From NCBI GenBank assembly GCA_014859985.1, contig JACZKN010000557.1, forward strand, positions 1 to 5,127: DNA of 5,127 nt, read 5' to 3'. Both the position numbers and the translations under genes were made by a program. Below, piece by piece: positions 1 to 4,589 of this stretch. Positions within the stretch are counted from its first letter, which is position 1. Every line of letters starts with the position of its first letter. The notes beneath the pieces were generated by a model. That model was not told where the DNA came from and made no database searches. It saw only the letters and a list, made by a program, of their open reading frames with translations. Source of the DNA: Candidatus Krumholzibacteriia bacterium (GTDB lineage: Bacteria > Krumholzibacteriota > Krumholzibacteriia > LZORAL124-64-63).

Positions 1-91
1 AGTGGGGGCCCCCGGTGCCGTGGAAGCGGCAAACGGGGTTGGGGCAGAAGGGCGGGCGCCAGTCGGGGTGGTGCTGTTGGGGGGTGAACAT
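1..91 (-). CDS. Partial gene: N-terminus of a putative transposase-like zinc-ribbon protein
   Basis: An ATG at 91 opens a minus-strand frame that stays open for 30 codons to the window edge. The visible peptide includes HPDWRPPFCPNPVCRFHG, with C16, C21 and H24 in a C-x4-C-x2-H arrangement. From memory, a 'CPNPxCxxH' start after a short Trp/Pro-rich lead is seen in a family of transposase-like proteins of GC-rich bacteria, where a second CxxC follows; that part would lie outside the window. No convincing Shine-Dalgarno sequence precedes the ATG. A GTG 12 codons upstream in the same frame (the next codon but one after a TAA) is an alternative start but also lacks one. The gene lies 50 bases beyond the fabH stop on the same strand, behind a hairpin. 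It could instead be a chance open frame or an unrelated small zinc protein. Function is inferred only from the motif. Confidence 0.45.
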   Translation of the reverse strand, partial: MFTPQQHHPDWRPPFCPNPVCRFHGTGGPH

Positions 92-93
92 GG

Positions 94-120
94 CCGGGCC
101 GGTTGCAGGGACCGGGCCGG
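94..120. terminator. GC-rich hairpin after fabH; possible terminator
   Basis: Positions 94-103 pair with 111-120 (CCGG, one G:G mismatch, then CCGGT against ACCGG) around a 7-base loop. The hairpin begins 21 bases after the fabH stop, where a terminator of the minus-strand unit would be expected. No T-run follows it in that direction. On the plus-strand side TTTTA lies at 125-129, so the signal is not a classic one for either strand. It also sits immediately in front of the ATG at 91, so it could hinder that gene's translation or mark the end of a mobile element. Confidence 0.35.
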
Positions 121-141
121 ACACATTTTAAGCGGCACAAC

Positions 142-1152
142 TCACCACCTGACCAGGTTCGCCCCCCAGGTGAACCCCGAGCCGAAGGCCACCGTCACCA
201 GCAGGTCGCCCCGCTGCAGCCGACCTTCGCGCACGGCCTCGGCCAGGGCGATGGGGATGGAGGCGGCGGTGGTGTTGCCGTACTTCGCGATGTTGGAGAA
301 CACCCGCTCCGGGCCGAGGCCCAGGCGCTGGCCCACCGCGTCGGTGATGCGCTGGTTGGCCTGGTGGGGGATGACCAGGGCCACGTCGTCGACGGTGGCG
401 CCGCCCTTGGCCAGGACCTCGGTGACGGCCTCGCAGAAGCGCCGCGTGGCGTGCTTGAAGACCATCTGGCCGTTCATGCGGGGATACTGGCGGCCCTCCT
501 CCAGCATGGCGTCGGTCCAGCGTCCCTTCAGGTTGCCGACGGGGATCTCGGCCCACAGCTCGCGGGCGAAGCGACCCTGGCTGTGCAGCACCGAGGCCAG
601 CACGCCCCGGTCGCCCTGGCCCTCGCCGATCACCACCGCGCCGGCGCCGTCGCCGAAAAGCACGGCGAGGTCCCGGCCCGCGGTGGACCGGTCCAGGCCC
701 GTGGACTGGACCTCGCCGCAGACCAGCAGCACCGTGCGCGCGGTGCCGGCCTGGATGAAGCCGTCGGCCGCGGCCAGGCCGTACACGAAGCCGGTACACT
801 GGTTGCGGATGTCCAGGGCGCCGGTCGTGTCCAGCCCCAGCAGGTCCTCCATGAACACGCCGTTGCCCGGGAAGAAGCAGTCGGGGTTCACGGTGGCGTA
901 GATCACCAGGTCGATGTCGCCGGGCTCGATGCCCGCGTCCTCGATGGCCATGCGCGCGGCGCGCGCGCCCATCTCCGCGCCGGTGATCTCGGTGTAGCCG
1001 TCCGGATCGAGGCGCAGCCAGCGGCGCTCGCGGATCCCGCTGCGCTCGACGATCCAGGCGTCGGAGGTGTCCATCATCCCCTCGAGGTCACGGTTGGTGA
1101 CCACCTGCTCGGGGACCCAGAATCCGGTGCCGGTGATGGCGGCGCGGGGCAT
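142..1152 (-). CDS. fabH: Beta-ketoacyl-ACP synthase III (FabH-type)
   Basis: This is a 336-residue cytoplasmic condensing enzyme of the thiolase fold. Known FabH proteins join an acyl-CoA primer to malonyl-ACP to start type II fatty-acid synthesis. The catalytic triad is visible: Cys119 in RNQCTGFVYG, His263 in IPHQANQRI and Asn293 in YGNTTAASIP. Other family marks are the DTSDAWIVERSGIRERR segment near residues 28-44, FGDGAGAVVIG at 167-176, MNGQMVFKHA at 226-235 and the C-terminal AFGSGFTWGANLVRW. E. coli FabH has 317 residues; this one is slightly longer around 190-225. The frame is open far upstream, but the ATG at 1152 has AGGAG five bases before it and begins the normal MPRAAITGTG N-terminus. 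It is the last gene of a three-gene unit, 11 bases after the SPOR gene. No other fab genes are visible, so a specialised paralogue (for example another primer preference) cannot be excluded. Confidence 0.92.
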   Translation of the reverse strand: MPRAAITGTGFWVPEQVVTNRDLEGMMDTSDAWIVERSGIRERRWLRLDPDGYTEITGAEMGARAARMAIEDAGIEPGDIDLVIYATVNPDCFFPGNGVFMEDLLGLDTTGALDIRNQCTGFVYGLAAADGFIQAGTARTVLLVCGEVQSTGLDRSTAGRDLAVLFGDGAGAVVIGEGQGDRGVLASVLHSQGRFARELWAEIPVGNLKGRWTDAMLEEGRQYPRMNGQMVFKHATRRFCEAVTEVLAKGGATVDDVALVIPHQANQRITDAVGQRLGLGPERVFSNIAKYGNTTAASIPIALAEAVREGRLQRGDLLVTVAFGSGFTWGANLVRW

Positions 1153-1157
1153 GGGGA

Positions 1158-1162
1158 CTCCT
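1158..1162 (-). promoter_or_regulatory. Ribosome binding site fixing the fabH start
   Basis: AGGAG on the minus strand lies five bases before the ATG at 1152. It selects this start over upstream in-frame codons, which would add up to 190 non-homologous residues read antisense-like through the SPOR gene. It lies between the SPOR stop and the fabH start. Confidence 0.75.
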
Positions 1163-1163
1163 G

Positions 1164-1823
1164 TCAGCGGTGGACGGCGATGGCGCCGGCCAGGTCCTTC
1201 CGGTTCTGGGCGATGAACGCCTCGGCCTCCTGGCGCGAGGCGAAGTGACCGATCTGCACCCGGTGGATCATCGACCCGTCGGAGGTGTTGCCCACCTTCA
1301 CCCGGGCATCCCAGCCCTGCTCCTTGAGGCCGGCTGCGGCGCGGTCGGCGTTGGCGGCCTCGCCGAAGGAGCCCACCTGCACCAGCCAGCCGCCGTCGGC
1401 CCGGGGCACGATCCGTGGCGCGGTCTCGGCGGGCCCGGTCGGTGTGGCCGTGGCGACGGGAGCGGACACGGGCGCGGATTCCGCCCGGACCGGTGCGGTC
1501 GCAGGTGCGGAGTCCGTGCCGCCCGCCGGCGGCTCGGGGGTGAGGTCGCGCGTCTCGGCCGCCAGGTCCACGTCGCCCGAACGGGGCGTCCGGTAGGTTG
1601 CGGCCGAATCCGCGCCGACGCTGACCACGGAGCGGCGCTCGCCGATCCCCGTGGGCAGGTCGCCGCCCTGGTTGCGGAACAGCAGGACCGCGCCCCCCAC
1701 GCAGACCACGATGGCCAGCCACATGATGCGGGGCATCGGCCTGCTCTTGCCGGTCTTGGCCAGGCGGCTCGTGCCTTCCTTGAGCAGCCCGTCGCGGCTG
1801 GTCTTGCGCGTCGGTTTCTTCAT
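1164..1823 (-). CDS. SPOR-domain protein with inner-membrane anchor
   Basis: This 219-residue protein has three parts. A basic cytoplasmic N-terminus (about 1-32, rich in Lys/Arg) precedes one transmembrane helix (about 33-49, IMWLAIVVCVGGAVLLF). A Pro/Ala/Thr-rich linker follows (about 50-143, low complexity with repeated SAP/APV units). The C-terminal SPOR domain covers about 144-219, with GGWLVQVGSF, ADRAAAGLKEQGWDARV, HRVQIGHFASRQEAEAF and a terminal AIAVHR. SPOR domains bind denuded glycan strands of peptidoglycan, often at the division septum, and the type II topology here resembles FtsN or DedD. Whether it acts in division is inference, and no FtsN-specific motif is recognised. The ATG at 1823 overlaps the symporter stop (ATGA) and has AAGGAAGG five bases upstream. 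fabH follows 11 bases later. Confidence 0.85.
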   Translation of the reverse strand: MKKPTRKTSRDGLLKEGTSRLAKTGKSRPMPRIMWLAIVVCVGGAVLLFRNQGGDLPTGIGERRSVVSVGADSAATYRTPRSGDVDLAAETRDLTPEPPAGGTDSAPATAPVRAESAPVSAPVATATPTGPAETAPRIVPRADGGWLVQVGSFGEAANADRAAAGLKEQGWDARVKVGNTSDGSMIHRVQIGHFASRQEAEAFIAQNRKDLAGAIAVHR

Positions 1824-3304
1824 GGTGACCTTCCTTGGTACCCGTCGGAATCGGTGTCGTCGATGGCCGGAATATCGGGCCGCCACAGGCTGAGCGCCAC
1901 CGTGGCCGCCAGCGAGGCGAAGAAGCCGGGGATCATCTCGTACAGGTTCCCCCGCAGCACGGGCACATTGTACCAGACGACCACCACCACGGTTCCGGTG
2001 ACGAGCCCGGCCAGCACGCCGGCCCGGCTGGTGCGGCGCCAGCGCAGGGACAGCAGAAGGGGCGGGCCGAACGACGCCCCCAGCCCCGCCCAGGCGTACA
2101 GGACCATGTTGTAGACGAAGGTGTCGGCCGTCCAGGCGAGCACGAAACCCACCGCGCCGACGCCCAGGGTGGCCCAGCGCCCCAGGGCCACCAGCGTCTT
2201 CTGCGGCGCCCGGGGGTTGATCAGCCTGCGGTAGATGTCCTCGCTGATGGCGCTGGCCGAGGCCAGCAGCTGGCTGTCGGCCGTGGACATCATCGCCGCC
2301 AGGGCGCCGCAGATCATCACCACCGCGATCCATTCGGGCATGAAGGTGCGGGCCATCAGGGGCATCAGCTGTTCCTGGTCGGCGATCAGCCGGCCCTCGC
2401 CCAGGGCGGCGGGACCGAACCAGGCCAGGCCGACCAGGCCCAGGAGGATAGCCCCGAAGAAGGCGATCAGCGCCCAGCCCACGGCGATGAACGCGCCCTT
2501 GCGCACGGCGTCCGGGCTGGTGATCGCCATGAAGCGCAGCACCAGGTGGGGCTGCCCCATGTAGCCCAGGCCGATGGCCAGGCTGCCCAGCACGCCGCTG
2601 GTGGCCAGCCAGCCGGTGGGCCCGGGGGCGGCGTGCAGGTAGCTGCCGCCCAGGGCGGCGAGCTTCCCGTGCAGGGCGGCGGGTCCGCCCAGCTCGCCCA
2701 GCACCGCCAAGGGCAGCAGCGCCAGGGTCGCCAGCATCAGGATGCCCTGGATCAGGTCGGTCCAGGCCACGGCCAACAGGCCGCCCGCGGCCGTGTAGAA
2801 GGCCACCAGCACCGCGCCCACCAGCATGCCCTGCACCGGCGTGATGCCCAGGTAGAAGTTCAGGACCTTGCCCGCGGCCAGGAACTGGGCCGCCACGTAG
2901 AAGGTGAAGAAGAACAGGATGATCACCGTGGCGGTGATGCGCAGCGCGTGACCGCGGTCCCGGTGCCGGGCCGCGAAGTAGTCGGCCAGGGTCAGGGCCG
3001 CGTAGCGGTGGGTCTCCTCCCGCAGCCGCCGCGCCACCATCAGCCAGCTGAACGCGATGCCGCAGCAGCAGCCGACCCCCACCCAGACGGTGCCCAGGCC
3101 CGAGGCGAAGGCCAGGCCCGGCAGGCCGATCAGCAGCCACGCCGACTCGCCGCTGGCCCGCTCGCTGAAGGCGGCCACCCAGGCGCCCAGCTTGCGGTCC
3201 GCCAGCAGGTAATCGTCCAGGGTGCGATTCAGGCGGGCCGCCGCCAGGCCGACGCCCACGATCATCACGCTGTAGATGACGATGCCCAGGACGAGGGGAT
3301 TCAC
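1820..3304 (-). CDS. Sodium:solute symporter, PutP-like (SSS family)
   Basis: This 494-residue inner-membrane protein aligns almost end to end with E. coli PutP (Na+/proline symporter) as I recall its sequence, and about 13 transmembrane segments can be drawn. Shared landmarks include LDDYLLADRKLGAWVAAFS (29-47), WLLIGLPG (56-63), ALTLADYFAARH (103-114), GGLLAVAWTD (174-183), GLGYMGQPHLVLRFMA (245-260), STADSQLLASASAISEDIYR (340-359) and YAWAGLGASFGPP (403-415). Ser340-Thr341 (Na+ site) and the proline-site tyrosines (Tyr136 and Tyr248, matching PutP Tyr140 and Tyr248) are present. PutP Asp55 is replaced by Gly52, with Glu53 next to it, and PutP Trp244 is Ile244. The substrate may therefore not be proline, and I give no gene symbol. 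The start is GTG with GGAGGT just upstream. It is the first gene of the unit, and its stop overlaps the SPOR start. Confidence 0.9.
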   Translation of the reverse strand: MNPLVLGIVIYSVMIVGVGLAAARLNRTLDDYLLADRKLGAWVAAFSERASGESAWLLIGLPGLAFASGLGTVWVGVGCCCGIAFSWLMVARRLREETHRYAALTLADYFAARHRDRGHALRITATVIILFFFTFYVAAQFLAAGKVLNFYLGITPVQGMLVGAVLVAFYTAAGGLLAVAWTDLIQGILMLATLALLPLAVLGELGGPAALHGKLAALGGSYLHAAPGPTGWLATSGVLGSLAIGLGYMGQPHLVLRFMAITSPDAVRKGAFIAVGWALIAFFGAILLGLVGLAWFGPAALGEGRLIADQEQLMPLMARTFMPEWIAVVMICGALAAMMSTADSQLLASASAISEDIYRRLINPRAPQKTLVALGRWATLGVGAVGFVLAWTADTFVYNMVLYAWAGLGASFGPPLLLSLRWRRTSRAGVLAGLVTGTVVVVVWYNVPVLRGNLYEMIPGFFASLAATVALSLWRPDIPAIDDTDSDGYQGRSP

Positions 3305-3307
3305 GGG

Positions 3308-3313
3308 ACCTCC
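3308..3313 (-). promoter_or_regulatory. Ribosome binding site for the GTG start of the symporter
   Basis: GGAGGT on the minus strand is followed by CCC and then GTG at 3304. The spacing is short, but the match to the anti-Shine-Dalgarno sequence is strong. The resulting N-terminus (MNPLVLGIVIYS) gives a complete first membrane helix, whereas the next ATG (residue 14) would cut it. Confidence 0.65.
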
Positions 3314-3354
3314 GCGGTCGGGCGGGCGGGCGCCGGCGCGGCGCGGCCCGGGCC

Positions 3355-3383
3355 ATCATACGGGCGGCCCGCGGCCCGATCAA
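3355..3383 (-). promoter_or_regulatory. Sigma70-like promoter of the symporter-SPOR-fabH unit
   Basis: The minus strand reads TTGATC (3383-3378), a 17-base spacer, then TATGAT (3360-3355). This matches 4 of 6 and 5 of 6 consensus bases at ideal spacing, in an otherwise very GC-rich stretch. Transcription would begin near 3348, giving a leader of about 44 bases to the GTG start. The call rests on motif match only. Confidence 0.55.
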
Positions 3384-3386
3384 CGC

Positions 3387-3416
3387 CCAACCCGGGACTG
3401 GCCAACCCGGGACTGG
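3387..3416. repeat. Perfect tandem 15-bp repeat, two copies, in the divergent control region
   Basis: CCAACCCGGGACTGG occurs at 3387-3401 and again, directly adjoining, at 3402-3416. Each unit contains the palindrome CCCGGG, and the junction forms TGGCCA. The pair lies 3 bases upstream of the putative -35 of the symporter promoter (about -39 to -68 from its start site). Its right end runs into the putative -35 of the opposite ZIP promoter. This position suits a regulator binding site, but a recent slippage duplication would look the same. Confidence 0.7.
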
Positions 3417-3442
3417 CAGCGTACCGCGGCCTCCGGTACCAT
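3413..3442 (+). promoter_or_regulatory. Candidate ZIP-gene promoter with a dyad between -35 and -10
   Basis: CTGGCA (3413-3418) and TACCAT (3437-3442) each match 4 of 6 consensus bases and stand 18 bases apart. Between and partly over them lies an inverted repeat, GTACCG (3421-3426), seven bases, CGGTAC (3434-3439). A dyad in the promoter spacer is typical of MerR-family metal regulators, although those usually have 19-20 base spacers. A simple repressor would also fit. No regulator gene is in the window. Confidence 0.3.
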
Positions 3443-3477
3443 GAGGCGACGCGGGAAGCCCGCAAGGCAATCCGGCA

Positions 3478-3483
3478 AAGGAG
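3478..3483 (+). promoter_or_regulatory. Ribosome binding site fixing the ZIP start
   Basis: AAGGAG is followed five bases later by the ATG at 3489. It favours this start over the in-frame ATG at 3441, which has no such site and would add 16 basic residues. A small hairpin (GCGGG-AAG-CCCGC, 3451-3463) lies in the leader. Confidence 0.7.
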
Positions 3484-3488
3484 AAGCC

Positions 3489-4301
3489 ATGCCCGCCTGG
3501 TTCGTCGAGATGCACCCGATCCGGCAGGCCCTGCTGGCCACCTGCTTCACCTGGGGAGTGACCGCCCTGGGCGCGTCGGTGGTCTTCTTCTTCCAGACGG
3601 TCAACCGCAAGGTGCTGGACGCGATGCTGGGCTTCGCCGCCGGCATCATGATCGCCGCCAGCTTCTGGTCCCTGCTGAACCCGGCCATCGCCCTGGCAGA
3701 GGAGATGGGGACCGTGCCCTGGGTCCCGGCCGTGGTGGGGTTCCTGGCGGGCGGGGCCTTCCTCTGGGCCGTGGACAAGATCCTGCCCCACCTGCACCTG
3801 GGCTTCCCGCGCAGCGAGGCCGAGGGCATCCAGACCAGCTGGCACCGCAGCGTGCTGCTGGTGCTGGCCATCACCCTGCACAACATCCCCGAGGGCCTGG
3901 CGGTGGGGGTGGCCTTCGGCGCGGTCGCCAGCGGCATCGAGTCGGCGAACCTGGGGGCGGCGGTGGCCCTGGCCCTGGGCATCGGCATCCAGAACTTCCC
4001 GGAGGGCCTGGCGGTGGCGGCGCCCCTGCGCCGGGAGGGCTGGTCCCGGCGCAAGGCCTTCCTCTACGGGCAGGCCTCCGGGGTGGTGGAGCCCATCGCC
4101 GGCGTCATCGGGGCGGCCGCGGTGCTGTGGATGCGGCCCATGCTGCCGTACGCCCTGTCGTTTGCCGCCGGGGCCATGATCTACGTGGTGGTGGAGGAGC
4201 TGATCCCCGAGTCGCAGCTGCAGAAGAACACGGACCTGGCCACGGTGGGAGCGATGCTGGGCTTCGCGGTGATGATGATGCTGGACGTGGCGCTGGGGTA
4301 G
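3489..4301 (+). CDS. ZIP-family metal transporter (GufA-type)
   Basis: This 270-residue inner-membrane protein has about eight transmembrane segments. ZIP proteins move divalent metals, usually zinc and often iron or manganese, into the cytoplasm. The binuclear metal-site helices are clear: TM4 carries HNIPEG (His131, Asn132, Glu135), TM5 carries QNFPEG (Gln168, Asn169, Glu172) and TM6 carries VEPIAG (Glu201). Asn169 stands where the characterised BbZIP has Asp208; 'QNFPEG' is usual in the GufA branch as I recall it. The loop between TM3 and TM4 is short and holds HLH (101-103) instead of a long His-rich stretch. The metal cannot be decided from sequence. The gene diverges from the symporter unit across 184 bases and ends 4 bases from the convergent small Cys/His gene. 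Confidence 0.9.
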   Translation: MPAWFVEMHPIRQALLATCFTWGVTALGASVVFFFQTVNRKVLDAMLGFAAGIMIAASFWSLLNPAIALAEEMGTVPWVPAVVGFLAGGAFLWAVDKILPHLHLGFPRSEAEGIQTSWHRSVLLVLAITLHNIPEGLAVGVAFGAVASGIESANLGAAVALALGIGIQNFPEGLAVAAPLRREGWSRRKAFLYGQASGVVEPIAGVIGAAAVLWMRPMLPYALSFAAGAMIYVVVEELIPESQLQKNTDLATVGAMLGFAVMMMLDVALG

Positions 4302-4305
4302 GGAG

Positions 4306-4467
4306 TCAGATCCGCACGGGCTTGCAGAGCCACTTCTTCTCGTGCGCGGCCCGGCCGCAGTCCCGGCAGACGAACCTCGGGTCGGCGACGATCTGCTTCA
4401 GTTCCTCGAGCTGCTTGACGTACTGGCCCTTGCTCCAATTGCACAGCGGTTTGGCCTTCTCGCCCAT
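4306..4467 (-). CDS. Small Cys/His protein, probably zinc-binding; function unknown
   Basis: This 53-residue protein carries Cys9 near its start and a C-terminal cluster C34-x2-C37-x4-H42-x5-C48 in RFVCRDCGRAAHEKKWLCKP. A charged helix-like segment (about 12-29, KGQYVKQLEELKQIVADP) lies between. Four Cys plus one His are enough to bind one zinc ion in a small ribbon or treble-clef-like fold; this is inference. Short proteins with the same 'FVCRxCGRAAxxKKWLCKP' ending look familiar to me as uncharacterised hypotheticals, but I cannot name a family. The frame is open further upstream to an ATG at 4569, but the ATG at 4467 has GGAGG five bases before it and starts next to the conserved-looking part. 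It converges on the ZIP gene with only 4 bases between stops, so there is no room for a terminator. Confidence 0.75.
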   Translation of the reverse strand: MGEKAKPLCNWSKGQYVKQLEELKQIVADPRFVCRDCGRAAHEKKWLCKPVRI

Positions 4468-4472
4468 CCCAT

Positions 4473-4477
4473 CCTCC
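4473..4477 (-). promoter_or_regulatory. Ribosome binding site fixing the small Cys/His protein start
   Basis: GGAGG on the minus strand stands five bases before the ATG at 4467. It supports the 53-residue form over the 87-residue reading from 4569, whose extra part is Pro/Ala/Gly-rich and would read through the likely promoter. Confidence 0.65.
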
Positions 4478-4527
4478 GGCACCGGGGTCCGCGCGGGGGA
4501 ATTCGCAGGTGCCCCCGGCCGCGACCC

Positions 4528-4557
4528 ATAGTATTCTCGTCCGGTTCGCGCCGCCAA
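4528..4557 (-). promoter_or_regulatory. Candidate promoter of the small Cys/His gene
   Basis: The minus strand reads TTGGCG (4557-4552), 18 bases, then TACTAT (4533-4528), with 4 of 6 matches each. ATAGTATT is the only AT-rich patch in this 122-base divergent gap, so on the other strand it could equally serve the glycosyltransferase gene (TAGTAT at 4529-4534, no good -35). CCGCCAA occurs twice here, at 4551-4557 and 4560-4566, one copy covering the -35. Confidence 0.3.
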
Positions 4558-4589
4558 TCCCGCCAACACGCCGCAGCCCGGGAGTCCCC

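Noticed and set aside
103..1248. A 381-codon plus-strand frame opposite fabH
   Set aside because: It is a shadow of fabH in a high-GC genome: rich in Gly, Ala, His and Val, with no recognisable domain and no ribosome binding site.
3441..3488. Earlier in-frame ATG at 3441 for the ZIP gene
   Set aside because: It has no ribosome binding site, adds 16 basic residues atypical of the family, and overlaps the candidate -10. The ATG at 3489 has AAGGAG at good spacing.
1164..3881. A 905-codon minus-strand reading that would fuse an N-terminal extension to the SPOR protein
   Set aside because: Only the last 219 codons carry real protein features. The rest is an out-of-frame reading of the symporter and an antisense reading of ZIP. 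The ATGA overlap and ribosome site set the start at 1823.
4302..4305. A bidirectional terminator between the convergent ZIP and small genes
   Set aside because: Only four bases separate the stops, and no hairpin followed by a T-run was seen around them.
4494..4517. CGGGGG-N12-CCCCCG inverted repeat in the gap before the small gene, considered as a riboswitch or terminator
   Set aside because: It is a six-base G/C stem with a 12-base loop and no T-run or conserved motifs. Such pairs arise easily at this GC content.
1835..4531. An 898-codon open plus-strand frame across the symporter, ZIP and small-protein genes
   Set aside because: It is antisense to the symporter and out of frame with ZIP. 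The translation is low-complexity Gly/Gln/His/Arg without domains, as expected opposite GC-rich codons.
4468..4569. Longer start (ATG at 4569) for the small Cys/His protein
   Set aside because: The added 34 residues are low complexity, and the region holds the likely promoter. A strong GGAGG directly precedes the ATG at 4467.
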